From the NCBI RefSeq assembly GCF_001426905.1, contig NZ_LMFQ01000001.1, forward strand, positions 372,001 to 436,000: a DNA stretch of 64,000 nucleotides, given 5' to 3'. This document shows positions 8,313-17,076 of the stretch, piece after piece. Position numbers and translations under genes: made by a program. Source of the DNA: Caulobacter sp. Root1455. Lineage in GTDB: Bacteria; Pseudomonadota; Alphaproteobacteria; Caulobacterales; Caulobacteraceae. Below the pieces are notes generated by a model. That model saw nothing but the letters and a program-made list of their open reading frames with translations. It was not told where the DNA came from and did no database searches. Within the stretch, counting starts at the first letter, position 1. Every line of letters begins with the position of its first letter.

Positions 8313-9331
8313 GCGACCTGCGAGCGGGCCTCGAAACCTACCTCACCCAGCTGTGGGGCGCGCCGACGGCGGTGACGAACCTGTCGCGGATCCCCGGCGG
8401 GGCCAGCCGCGAGACCTATCGCCTGGACGCCGACACCGGTGGGGTGAGCCGCGGCATGATCCTGCGCCGCGACCCGCCCGGCAGCCTGATCGAGACCGAC
8501 CGGCGGCTGGAGTTCCTGGCCTATCGCACTGTCCACGGCCACGTGCCCGTCCCCCAGGCCATCGCCCTGGAGGAGGACGGCGGACCGCTGGACCGACCGT
8601 TCTTCCTGATGGAGCGGATCGACGGCGGGACCGTGCCCTCGCCGTTCGTGTTCGATCCCTATGCGGAGCACGCGGACGCGCTGGGCCGGCAGTTCTTCAG
8701 CACCCTGGGCAGGCTGGCGGCGCTGAACCATGAGGACACGCCGATCCGCCAGGCGGCCGAGGCGCCCGCGCCGGACGACTGCTGGCGCATCGCCCTGGAC
8801 CACTGGTCCGGCGTGATCGAAGCCGACGAGCAGCACCCCCAGCCGATCGTCCGCGCCGCCATCCGCTGGCTCCACCGCCATCCGCCGCCGCCGGCCCAGC
8901 GGATCAGCATCGTCCATGGCGACTATCGCAGCGGCAATTTCATGCACGACGGGGCGGGCCAGATCCTGGCCATCCTCGACTGGGAGATGGCCCACCTGGG
9001 CGACCCGATCGAGGACCTGGGCTGGGCCTTCGATCCGCTGTGGAACCACTTCGACGAGGGCAAGGTGGCGGGCCTGATCCCCAAGGCCGAGGCCATCGCC
9101 CTGTGGGAGGCGGCCAGCGGCCTGACGGTCGACCCCGAGGCCCTGGCCTGGTGGTCGCTGTTCAACGCCGTGAAGGGCCAGGCGATCTGGACCTCGGCGG
9201 CCAAGGAATATCGCGACGGCGGCTTCGTCGACCCGATCCTGGCGATCTCGGGCTGGTACACGGCCCGGCGGCACGACCTGATCCTGGCCGAGCGGCTGGC
9301 CGCTCTCGCGGCCCTTGGGGAGACCATCTGA
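8309..9331 (+). CDS. Phosphotransferase (APH) family protein
   Basis: 340 residues with the aminoglycoside-phosphotransferase/choline-kinase fold. The nucleotide-binding start is IPGGASRETYRL, the catalytic loop is VHGDYRSGNF with Asp205, and the metal-binding motif is ILDWEMAHLGDP with Asp224. This subfamily is often encoded beside acyl-CoA dehydrogenases or P450s in lipid and steroid catabolism and probably phosphorylates a small metabolite; antibiotic resistance is unlikely. It overlaps the genes on both sides (ATGA upstream, TGATG downstream), consistent with coupled translation. Confidence 0.87.
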   Translation: MSDLRAGLETYLTQLWGAPTAVTNLSRIPGGASRETYRLDADTGGVSRGMILRRDPPGSLIETDRRLEFLAYRTVHGHVPVPQAIALEEDGGPLDRPFFLMERIDGGTVPSPFVFDPYAEHADALGRQFFSTLGRLAALNHEDTPIRQAAEAPAPDDCWRIALDHWSGVIEADEQHPQPIVRAAIRWLHRHPPPPAQRISIVHGDYRSGNFMHDGAGQILAILDWEMAHLGDPIEDLGWAFDPLWNHFDEGKVAGLIPKAEAIALWEAASGLTVDPEALAWWSLFNAVKGQAIWTSAAKEYRDGGFVDPILAISGWYTARRHDLILAERLAALAALGETI

Positions 9332-9762
9332 TGACCCCGGCCCTGCCCGACATTCTGCGCGGCAACTTCATGTGCCTGGCCATCCCCGGCCCGCCCGAGC
9401 AGCAGGGCGAGTTCATGACCGGCCGGGTCGGGGTGATCGCCCTGCTGTCGCTTTTGGCCGCGCAAGAAGTCGAGCGCGGGACCACGGCCCGGGTCTGGGA
9501 GAACGCGGCCATCGCCACCGTGCTGGCCGATGCGGCCGACGCCTACGGCGTGCAGTACGCCGAGCTCGCCTCCATCGGTCCGACGGACCTGTCATTGGAA
9601 GCCCTCGACCGCGCCAACGCCGCCCTGCGCCGGGGTTTGATCGCCCTGCACGAGGCGGTGGAGACGGCCGGCGACCTGGCCCGGCATCGGGCGATCGTGG
9701 GGCTGTACGGCGAGATGGCCGAGAAGCGCCGGCTGGACCTGCCGCCGCTGCCGGCCAGATAG
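9331..9762 (+). CDS. Hypothetical protein at end of P450 operon
   Basis: 143 residues, mostly predicted helix with many Ala, Leu and Glu, and no signal peptide or membrane segment. No known family was recognised. Its ATG overlaps the previous stop by one base (TGATG), which strongly supports it as a real, coupled gene. It is the last gene of the operon and is followed at 9781 by a family B repeat. It might be a small helical partner of the kinase-like protein upstream, but this is a guess from gene order. Confidence 0.75.
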   Translation: MTPALPDILRGNFMCLAIPGPPEQQGEFMTGRVGVIALLSLLAAQEVERGTTARVWENAAIATVLADAADAYGVQYAELASIGPTDLSLEALDRANAALRRGLIALHEAVETAGDLARHRAIVGLYGEMAEKRRLDLPPLPAR

Positions 9763-9780
9763 TTCCTCCACCTTTTCGGC

Positions 9781-9921
9781 CGTCATCCTCGGACTTGTTC
9801 CGAGGACCCCTGCCTCGGCCGCGCTGTGATTTCAGGATGGGTCGCGGCGATGACAGCGCCCTCGTCTGTCGGCGGCAGCTCAGCGGAACGAGGGGTCCTC
9901 GGAACAAGTCCGAGGATGACG
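9781..9921. repeat. Family B snap-back repeat, copy 1
   Basis: Perfect 31-bp inverted arms at 9781-9811 and 9891-9921 begin CGTCATCCTCGGACTTG. The interior differs from the other copies except for GCCGCG next to the left arm. The repeat sits in a 294-bp gap between two same-strand operons and could serve as a terminator stem. The rest of the gap (9922-10056) shows no gene. Confidence 0.9.
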
Positions 9922-10056
9922 GAGGTGGGGAACGTGGGCGTGAACTCACAAACTTCCACTCATAAGCCTCATCAGCCCTAGCCAAGTCCGCGCTTCCGCC
10001 CCATCTGGCTCAGGCGGCCCGGTTCCAGGGAGGGACGGCCGCTCACCAGGGGCCCC

Positions 10057-10976
<920 letters not shown>

Positions 10977-10980
<4 letters not shown>

Positions 10981-11738
10981 ACATCCACGCGATCAAGTCC
11001 ATCTACCGCTTCGAGATGGCCCGCTGGTTCCGCACCCTGGCTCAGAGCGTTATCTCGCCGGTGCTGTCGACCTCGCTGTATTTCGTGGTGTTCGGCTCGG
11101 CCATCGGCTCGCGGATGCAGGCCATCGACGGGGTCAGCTACGCCGCCTTCATCATCCCCGGCCTGATCATGCTGTCGCTGCTGGGCGAGAGCATCTCCAA
11201 CGCCTCGTTCGGCATCTACATGCCCAAATGGGCGGGCACGATCTACGAGCTCTTGTCAGCGCCGGTGTCGTGGATCGAGACGGTGATCGGCTATGTCGGG
11301 GCCGCGGCGACCAAGTCGGTGTGCCTGGGCCTGCTGATCCTGGCCACGGCCCGGGTCTTCGTGTCCTACGAGATCGCCCACCCGTTCTGGATGCTGGGCT
11401 TCCTGGTGCTGACGGCGGTGACCTTCAGCCTGTTCGGCTTCGTGATCGGGGTCTGGGCGACCGACTTCCAGAAGCTGCAGATCGTGCCGATGCTGGTGGT
11501 CACGCCCCTGACCTTCCTGGGCGGCAGCTTCTATTCCATCAGCATGCTGCCGCCGATCTGGCAGAAGATCACCCTGTTCAACCCGGTGGTCTATCTGGTC
11601 AGTGGCTTCCGCTGGAGCTTCTACGGCGTCTCGGACCTGAACCCGATCGTCAGCTTCGGCGCGACGCTGTGCTTCCTGGCCGCCTGCCTGACGGCGGTGT
11701 GGTGGGTGTTCAAGACGGGGTATCGGCTGAAGGTGTAG
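10977..11738 (+). CDS. ABC-2 type transporter permease (YadH-like)
   Basis: 253 residues with about six hydrophobic membrane segments (for example [64 protein letters not shown]). The conserved ABC-2 block [17 protein letters not shown] comes before the last helices. Length and gene order match the YadGH exporter pair. It would form the membrane channel as a dimer with the upstream ATPase. It overlaps the ATPase by four bases. Confidence 0.92.
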
Positions 11739-11744
11739 GGCGTT

Positions 11745-11856
11745 GGGGACATGCACTTGTTGCGTGTCCCCTCCGCCGCCTCGAAGACCAGAAGAAGTTC
11801 CCAGAATAGGATCCTCCGCGCCACGCGGTGGGGACACGCAACAAGTGCATGTCCCC
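11745..11856. repeat. Family C snap-back repeat, copy 1
   Basis: Inverted arms of 27 bp at 11745-11771 and 11830-11856. Each arm runs from GGGG to CCCC (GGGGACATGCACTTG at the left end) and is itself nearly palindromic. It lies between convergent genes (permease and NfeD) and may act as a two-way terminator. Confidence 0.88.
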
Positions 11857-11862
11857 GGTCGT

Positions 11863-12315
11863 TTATCGAACCGTCAGCACCGCGCCGTCGACGGCGACGA
11901 CTAGGACCTTCTGGCCGGCCGCCGGCGGCTCGCCGTCCGCCACGACCGCCGCCCATTCCTTGCCGTCGACGAACACCCGGCCCTTGCCGTTCTGGAAGCC
12001 GCCCAGCGCCTCGCCGTCGCGGCCGACCAGCCGCAGCGACGGGTCGTTGAGGTCGGCGTTGTGGGCCTCCAGCACCGGCCGCAGGAAGCGGCGCGCGAAA
12101 TAGGTGGCGGCGATGGTCAGCACCGCGAACAGGCCCAGCTCGATCGGCAGGCCGGGCGCGACGACCAGGGTCAGCAGGCCGACCAGCAGGCCCGCGGCGG
12201 CCGGCCACAGCAGCCAGCCGGTGCCGGTGGCCACCTCGACCGCCAGGAAGATGGCCGCGACCGCCAGCCAGACCCAGAACGGATGGGTGGCGTAGAACAG
12301 CATCAGGCCGTGCAT
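11863..12315 (-). CDS. NfeD family membrane protein
   Basis: 150 residues: two or three membrane helices in the first half ([52 protein letters not shown]), then a soluble OB-fold domain (LVGRDGEAL to the C-terminus [12 protein letters not shown]). This is the short NfeD form that partners SPFH/stomatin proteins in membrane microdomains. The stomatin gene lies directly upstream with a 4-bp gap, so the two form an operon. It lacks the serine-protease part of long NfeD. Confidence 0.88.
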   Translation of the reverse strand: MHGLMLFYATHPFWVWLAVAAIFLAVEVATGTGWLLWPAAAGLLVGLLTLVVAPGLPIELGLFAVLTIAATYFARRFLRPVLEAHNADLNDPSLRLVGRDGEALGGFQNGKGRVFVDGKEWAAVVADGEPPAAGQKVLVVAVDGAVLTVR

Positions 12316-12319
12316 GGGC

Positions 12320-13279
12320 TCAGGCTCCGCGTTGGGGCTTGGTCGGCGGGACCACGGTGCGGACCGCGTCGCCGCCGCCCAGGGTCTTCACCAGCTCGGC
12401 GACGCCGGCCACCGTGCCGGTCAGGCCGGCGAAGTCGGCCGGCACGATCACGGTCTTGGCGTTGGGCGACTTGGCCAGCTCGCCGAAGGCTTCGACATAT
12501 TTCTGGGCGATGAAGTAGTTGATGGCGTTGACGTCGCCCTTGGCGATGGCTTCCGACACGAAGGCCGTCGCCTTGGCTTCGGCCTCGGCTTCGCGTTCGC
12601 GGGCCTCGGCGTCGCGGAAGGCGGCCTCGCGGCGGCCTTCGGCCTGCAGGATGGCCGACTGCTTCTGGCCCTCGGCGCGGGCGATCTGGGCCTGCTTCTC
12701 GCCCTCGGCCTCGGTGATCACCGCGCGCCGCTCGCGCTCGGCCTTCATCTGCCGGGCCATGGCGTTGGTGATGTCGGCCGGCGGCGTCAGATCCTTGATC
12801 TCGATCCGCGCCACCTTGACCCCCCAGGGGTTGGTGGCGTGGTCGATGGTGGCCAGCAGCCGGGTGTTGATCAGGTCGCGCTGGCTGAGCACCTCGTCCA
12901 GCTCCATCGAGCCGACCACGGTGCGCAGATTGGTCTGGGTCAGCTGGGTGATGGCGTACATCAGGTTGTCGACCCGGTAGGCGGCCTGCGAGGCCTCCAT
13001 CACCTGGATGAAGACGATGGCGTCGACCTTCACCGAGACGTTGTCCTTGGTGATGACTTCCTGCTGGGGGACGTCCAGCACCTGCTCCATCATGTTGACC
13101 CGCCGGCCGATCGCCTCGACGAAGGGGGTCAGGATGCTGATGCCGGGCTTCAGGGTGCGGGTGTAGCGGCCGAACCGCTCGACGGTGAATTCACGCCCCT
13201 GGGGCACGATCTTGATGACGTTGACGACCAGGAAGATCGCCAGCGCGACGAGCACCAACGGGACGAGATAAGACAACAC
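12320..13279 (-). CDS. qmcA: SPFH/stomatin-like protein (paraslipin, QmcA type)
   Basis: 319 residues from GTG, chosen because GGGAGG lies eight bases upstream; a TTG at 13297 would add six residues but puts that site inside the gene. One N-terminal membrane anchor (YLVPLVLVALAIFLVVNVI) is followed by the SPFH band domain (about 25-180: VPQGREFTVERFGRY, VKVDAIVFIQV, TLR-like NLRTVVGSMELDEVLS). Then comes a long charged coiled-coil rich in AEGEKQAQIARAEGQKQ repeats. Paraslipins form oligomeric scaffolds at the inner membrane and work with NfeD, encoded just downstream. Confidence 0.92.
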   Translation of the reverse strand: MLSYLVPLVLVALAIFLVVNVIKIVPQGREFTVERFGRYTRTLKPGISILTPFVEAIGRRVNMMEQVLDVPQQEVITKDNVSVKVDAIVFIQVMEASQAAYRVDNLMYAITQLTQTNLRTVVGSMELDEVLSQRDLINTRLLATIDHATNPWGVKVARIEIKDLTPPADITNAMARQMKAERERRAVITEAEGEKQAQIARAEGQKQSAILQAEGRREAAFRDAEAREREAEAEAKATAFVSEAIAKGDVNAINYFIAQKYVEAFGELAKSPNAKTVIVPADFAGLTGTVAGVAELVKTLGGGDAVRTVVPPTKPQRGA

Positions 13280-13324
13280 TTCAAGAGCCTCCCACAACCG
13301 ATGGAGGCGACCCTAGCGCGGGGC

Positions 13325-13774
13325 TCAGTTGTCCGCCACGGTTTCCGGCGGCGCTTGGCCCTGCGAGTCTTGTGGCGGCGCTCGGGTCCGCATCGACTGG
13401 GCCAGCTTGACGGCCAGGGCCTGGCCCTTGCGGGCCACCGCCTGCTCGGCCTGGCGGCTGGCGTCCTCGCAGCCGGGGAACTCGCCCTGGCGCGCGGCGA
13501 AGCCGGTGTTGAACCGCTCGCGCAGCTGGGCGTCGAAGGCCTGGTCGGCCTTCTCCACCTCGGTCAGCCGCACCATGCGCGAGCGCCAGTACTGATCGTC
13601 GCCACCCTGGCAGAGCTGCCGCAGGGCGTGGCTTTCGCCCAGGGTGAAGGCCAGGTCGAGCAGGGTCTGGCGCTCCGCCGGTCCCCGGTCCTGAGCCAGG
13701 GCGGACCCGGCGCCGGCCAAGGGCGCGGAGAGCACGGCGAAAGCGAGCAAGGCGTTGAGCGGCAGGCGTTTCAT
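13325..13774 (-). CDS. TIGR02301 family exported protein
   Basis: 149 residues. A signal peptide (MKRLPLNALLAFAVLSAPLAGAGSALA) is cut before QDRG. The mature part has the conserved run PAERQTLLDLAFTLGESHALRQLC with the block QYWRSRM after it, which I recognise as the alphaproteobacterial family TIGR02301, of unknown function. Two cysteines probably pair in the periplasm. The frame is open to 14122, but the ATG at 13774 gives the clean signal peptide. It is divergent from the small gene at 13934. Confidence 0.8.
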   Translation of the reverse strand: MKRLPLNALLAFAVLSAPLAGAGSALAQDRGPAERQTLLDLAFTLGESHALRQLCQGGDDQYWRSRMVRLTEVEKADQAFDAQLRERFNTGFAARQGEFPGCEDASRQAEQAVARKGQALAVKLAQSMRTRAPPQDSQGQAPPETVADN

Positions 13775-13893
13775 GGACCGCACTATCGCCATTGCCGACG
13801 CGCCTGTCACCGCTTCGCGCGCCTCAGGCGAACCGTGCGAATGCACAAAAAGACTCCGGCAGGCCTTGCGAAGGCCACGGTTTGGAGCGACCC

Positions 13894-13902
13894 TGTGGAT
13901 AA
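13894..13902 (-). promoter_or_regulatory. Consensus DnaA box
   Basis: TGTGGATAA is an exact match to the complement of the consensus DnaA box TTATCCACA. It lies 32 bp before the start of the small gene at 13934 and in the shared divergent promoter region. One box alone does not make an origin; a role in cell-cycle-linked expression is possible but unproven. Confidence 0.45.
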
Positions 13903-13933
13903 CGTGGGGAACAACACGCGCAGGGAGGTCGTC

Positions 13934-14143
13934 ATGGCTGAAGTGCATTACGGTGTAGTCCGCGTCGGCGAAACCTGGGCCATCATCGGCGACCAGCTTC
14001 GGGTCGGCGCCTACGCCACCCGCCGGCAGGCCGAGAGCGCGGCCCGTCGCCTGGCCGAACAGGTCACGGGCGTGGGCCTTCCGGTCCGCATGCACCTGCA
14101 GGACGACATGGGCCAGCTGCATCAGCCGACGCTGCTGAGTTGA
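13934..14143 (+). CDS. Small conserved-looking protein, 69 aa
   Basis: A 69-residue soluble protein starting after a good GGGAGG site. The N-half is a short beta-hairpin-like stretch (VHYGVVRVGETWAIIGDQLRVG) followed by a helix (YATRRQAESAARRLAEQVTG). This recalls DUF2188-type small proteins in which a strand pair is followed by a helix; that match is tentative. It stands alone between a divergent promoter and a family B repeat. A consensus DnaA box lies in its leader. Confidence 0.72.
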   Translation: MAEVHYGVVRVGETWAIIGDQLRVGAYATRRQAESAARRLAEQVTGVGLPVRMHLQDDMGQLHQPTLLS

Positions 14144-14147
14144 TCCC

Positions 14148-14285
14148 CGTCATCCTCGGACTTGTTCCGAGGACCCCTGCTTCAGCCGCGAAGAATGCAG
14201 ATCCGTGAAGCGGTGAGCTCGCGGACCATCCCTACCCGGCAAACCGGCGGACAGAGGGGTCCTCGGAACAAGTCCGAGGATGACG
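14148..14285. repeat. Family B snap-back repeat, copy 2
   Basis: Perfect 31-bp arms at 14148-14178 and 14255-14285. The interior starts GCTTCAGCCGCGAAGAA and shares blocks with copy 4 at 58276. It lies between convergent genes and begins four bases after the stop of the 69-residue gene. Confidence 0.9.
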
Positions 14286-14302
14286 GGCTGGAGGGCAAAC
14301 AG

Positions 14303-14851
14303 CTAAGCCGTTTCCACGTCCCCATCGTCGCCGCCGCCGTACAGAAAGCCCCGCGCCGCCTTCCAGACCTGGACCATCGAGGCCAGGAAACCGATCACCG
14401 ACGCAACGACTTGGAAGATCGCCCACACCGCCGTGGCCAGCGGGCTTTCGGTGAACAGCGAGACCAGTGGATAGATCAACTGGCTGACGGCGATCCGGAA
14501 CCCGGCATAGGCGGTGGAATATTCGATCACCACCCCGCCGATCGCCGCCGTCACCAGCACCGCCAGGACCGGCGCCCACAGCAGCGGCAGCAGCAGCAGA
14601 AGGCCCAGGACCGTCACCAGGCTCTTGGTCGCCAGGCCGGCCCGCGACACCGCCGTGGCCCCGACTCCGAACGCCATGGCGCCGCCCAGCAGGACGAAGG
14701 CGACCGGCAGGACCAGGTCGGCCACGTCGATCAGGTCGAGCCCCGCCACCAGGCTGGCCCCGGCGGCGATGATCAGCACCAGCAGGAAGCCGCCCAGCCA
14801 CAGGGCGCTGTACTGGCTCAGCCGATGTCGGATGACGGCGCGGTCCCGCAT
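14303..14851 (-). CDS. Hypothetical membrane protein
   Basis: 182 residues from the ATG at 14851, chosen because GGGGGGAG lies at the right distance; an ATG at 14872 would add seven residues. About four or five hydrophobic segments are visible (ALWLGGFLLVLIIAAGASLV, LVLPVAFVLLGGAMAFG, LLLLPLLWAPVLAVLVTAAIG, AVWAIFQVVASVIGFLASM). No family was recognised. It is divergent from the Crp/Fnr regulator at 15010, which could control it. Confidence 0.75.
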   Translation of the reverse strand: MRDRAVIRHRLSQYSALWLGGFLLVLIIAAGASLVAGLDLIDVADLVLPVAFVLLGGAMAFGVGATAVSRAGLATKSLVTVLGLLLLLPLLWAPVLAVLVTAAIGGVVIEYSTAYAGFRIAVSQLIYPLVSLFTESPLATAVWAIFQVVASVIGFLASMVQVWKAARGFLYGGGDDGDVETA

Positions 14852-14913
14852 GATGTCTCCCCCCAGAGCCAAGCTTCGCCGGACGGTGACTCGGAACCCG
14901 CCCGCCGTCGACC

Positions 14914-14951
14914 GGAAACTGGCCGACTGGAAGCTGGTCGGCAGGAAACTG
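14914..14951. promoter_or_regulatory. Three 8-bp direct repeats with 15-bp period
   Basis: GGAAACTG at 14914-14921, GGAAGCTG at 14929-14936 and GGAAACTG at 14944-14951 recur every 15 bp. They lie in the divergent region between the membrane protein and the Crp/Fnr gene, about 60-95 bp before the regulator's start. This may be an array for a DNA-binding protein. It is not the usual Crp/Fnr palindrome. Confidence 0.4.
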
Positions 14952-15009
14952 ATCGCCCCGTCATGCGCTTTGTTAGGGAAGAAGCTTGGCTGTCCTCCAG
15001 GAGGCGAAC

Positions 15010-15762
15010 ATGGCCGACACCGCTGAAATGACCGTCGTGGCCGCGGCGCCGCCGCCGGGTTGCGCGGGCAACCGCCTGCTGGCCGCCTTGCGGCCCAGCG
15101 ACCTGGCGATGCTGACGCCGCACCTTTCCTCGATCACCCTGGCCACCGGCCAGACCCTGTTCGAAGCCGGCGAGGACGTCGTCAACACCGTCCTGCCCTG
15201 CTATTCGACCATGGCCTCGCTGCTGGTGGTCACCCGCGACGGCGACGAGATCGAGGTCGCCTCGATCGGCCGCGAGGGCGCCATCGGCGGCATCGTCAGC
15301 GCCGGCTTCAAGCCCGCCTACGGCCGGGCCGTGGTCCGCATCCCCGGCGCCGCCCTCAGCATCCCGACCAACAGGTTGGAAGAGGCCAAGCTGCGCTCGC
15401 CGGCCCTGGCCGACCTGTTCGCCCGCTATGCCGACGTCCTGCTGGCCCAGATGATGCAGTCCTCGGCCTGCAACGCCCTGCACAGCATCGACCAGCGCAT
15501 GTGCCGCTGGCTGCTGTCGACCCATGACCGGGCCAACGACGCCACCATCCGCCTGACCCAGGAGACCCTGGCCGACATGCTGGGCGTGCAGCGCACCACG
15601 GTCACCGCCGTGGCCAAGGCCCTGCAGGACGAAGGGCTGATCCGCACCGGCCGCGGACGGATCGAGATCCTCGACCAGCCGCGCCTGGAGCGCCGGGCCT
15701 GCGAGTGTCACGCCCAGGTCGAGGCGCACTTCCAGCGGATGCTGCCGGAGGTGAAGGTCTAG
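15010..15762 (+). CDS. Crp/Fnr family transcriptional regulator
   Basis: 250 residues from the ATG at 15010, preceded by AGGAGGCGAAC. The cyclic-nucleotide-binding-like beta-roll spans about 20-135 (LATGQTLFEAGEDVVNTVLP) and the C-terminal winged helix about 160-222 (RLTQETLADMLGVQRTTVTAVAKALQDEGLIRTGRGRIEI). There is no Fnr-type N-terminal cysteine cluster; the cysteines present (C18, C61 and a CEC near the C-terminus) are scattered, so iron-sulfur sensing is not supported. It resembles the stress-related Crp/Fnr regulators abundant in Caulobacter and Rhizobiales. The ligand is unknown. Confidence 0.88.
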   Translation: MADTAEMTVVAAAPPPGCAGNRLLAALRPSDLAMLTPHLSSITLATGQTLFEAGEDVVNTVLPCYSTMASLLVVTRDGDEIEVASIGREGAIGGIVSAGFKPAYGRAVVRIPGAALSIPTNRLEEAKLRSPALADLFARYADVLLAQMMQSSACNALHSIDQRMCRWLLSTHDRANDATIRLTQETLADMLGVQRTTVTAVAKALQDEGLIRTGRGRIEILDQPRLERRACECHAQVEAHFQRMLPEVKV

Positions 15763-15767
15763 AGGCG

Positions 15768-16733
15768 CTAGCCCCTTAAAGCCGCCACCCTTCCGACCGC
15801 CGCCTCCGCCTCGCTCATGATCCGGCGCACGATCTCTCCCGCCGGCAGCACGTCGCGGATCCCGCCGGCGCTCTGGCCCATGGCGAAGCAGGACCGGTCG
15901 GGGTCCAAGCCCTCGATCTGGCCGCCGATGCCGCCCATGGCCCCGGCCTGGATCGAGGCGATGGCCTGTTGCGGGAACGGCTGGATGTCGGCCGGCCGCG
16001 CCTCCCAGTCGTCGACCCAGGCGTTCTTGCGCACCCGCATCGGCTTGCCGGAATAGGACCGCGTGCGGACGGTGTCCTCGTCGGCGGCCTCCAGCACCGC
16101 CTGGCGATAGAGGTCGCCGGCATGGGCCTCGGTGGAGGCGATGAATCTTGTGCCCATCCAGACGCCCTGGGCGCCCAGGGCCAGGGCCGCCGCCAGGCCG
16201 CGTCCGTCGTACAGACCGCCGGCCGCGATCACCGGGATGTCGACCGCGTCCACCGCCTGGGCGACCAGCGGCAGGGTGCCGACCAGGCCGGTGTGGCCGC
16301 CGCCCTCGCCGCCCTGGCAGATCACCGCGTCGCAGCCGGCCTGCTGAGCCTTGACCGCGTGCTTCACGGCCCCGCAGACGACCATGACCTTCAGCCCCGC
16401 CCCCTTCAGCCGTTCGATGATCGGCAGGGGCACGCCCAGGCCGGCGACGAAGGAGCTGGCCCCGCCGTCGATGATCGCGTCGACCGAGGCCGTCAGGGCG
16501 TCGGGCGTGGCGGCCAGCAGGTCGACGCCGAACGGCTTGTCGGTCAGGTCGCGGACCTGGGCCATCTGCAGGCGGATGAAGTCGGGACTGGTCCCGGCCA
16601 TGCCCAGCACGCCGTAGCCGCCGGCGTTGGAGACCGCCGCCGCCAGCGGCGCGTAGGACACTCCGCCCATGCCGGCCAGCAGGATCGGATGCTCGACGCC
16701 GAGCAGGTCGCACAGCGGAGTGTGCAGGGTCAT
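15768..16733 (-). CDS. Nitronate monooxygenase-like flavin enzyme
   Basis: 321 residues. A FMN-binding TIM barrel of the NMO/2-nitropropane-dioxygenase family: the N-terminus CDLLGVEHPILLAGMGGVS, the middle QGGEGGGHTG (which carries the catalytic-type His of the family), and phosphate-binding IPVIAAGGLYDGRG followed by ALGAQGVWMGTRF. Such enzymes oxidise nitronates with O2, but close relatives act as enoyl reductases or NADH:quinone reductases, so the substrate is uncertain. The start was chosen at the ATG after GGGAGGAAGT. The open frame continues to 17009 but lacks a site there. Confidence 0.87.
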   Translation of the reverse strand: MTLHTPLCDLLGVEHPILLAGMGGVSYAPLAAAVSNAGGYGVLGMAGTSPDFIRLQMAQVRDLTDKPFGVDLLAATPDALTASVDAIIDGGASSFVAGLGVPLPIIERLKGAGLKVMVVCGAVKHAVKAQQAGCDAVICQGGEGGGHTGLVGTLPLVAQAVDAVDIPVIAAGGLYDGRGLAAALALGAQGVWMGTRFIASTEAHAGDLYRQAVLEAADEDTVRTRSYSGKPMRVRKNAWVDDWEARPADIQPFPQQAIASIQAGAMGGIGGQIEGLDPDRSCFAMGQSAGGIRDVLPAGEIVRRIMSEAEAAVGRVAALRG

Positions 16734-16807
16734 TGGACTTCCTCCCGTCTTTTCCGGGAGGATGGGCGCGGTTTCGGGTGATGCAAAGCGTGCCGCGAGG
16801 GCAGGCC

Positions 16808-16945
16808 TCAATCCCGGCGCAGGACGTCCGGCTGGGCCTCGGCTTCCGACGTCCAGAAGCAGGCCGCCATCGAGGTCAGGATCATCGCGATCAGGGCCAG
16901 CACGCCCCGGGGCGGGGTCAGGCCCACGATGTCTTGCGGGGTCAT
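16808..16945 (-). CDS. Small membrane protein, 45 aa
   Basis: An ATG preceded by GAGGAAACGACAG opens a 45-codon frame ending in TGA. The peptide has one clear membrane helix (GVLALIAMILTSMAACFW), a short N-terminus containing Pro and Asp, and a charged C-terminus ending LRRD. Size and layout match many real single-span small proteins. It lies 74 bp upstream of the nitronate-monooxygenase-like gene on the same strand and may share its transcript. The family is unknown. Confidence 0.55.
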   Translation of the reverse strand: MTPQDIVGLTPPRGVLALIAMILTSMAACFWTSEAEAQPDVLRRD

Positions 16946-17076
16946 CTGTCGTTTCCTCTGGCGACGCCCGGATCTGATGCCCAGGCTGTCGACAGGGAAA
17001 GCTTCTCATCAGCCCGATGGTTCCGCAAGCCCCTTGTTTCCAAAGGGAATTCGTGGACCCTAGCGTCCAGCTTTCA

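Noticed and set aside
12314..13933. Long plus-strand frame across the stomatin gene
   Set aside because: Gly/Leu/Asp-rich shadow of qmcA; only its final part (13934-14143), with its own ribosome site, is accepted as a gene.
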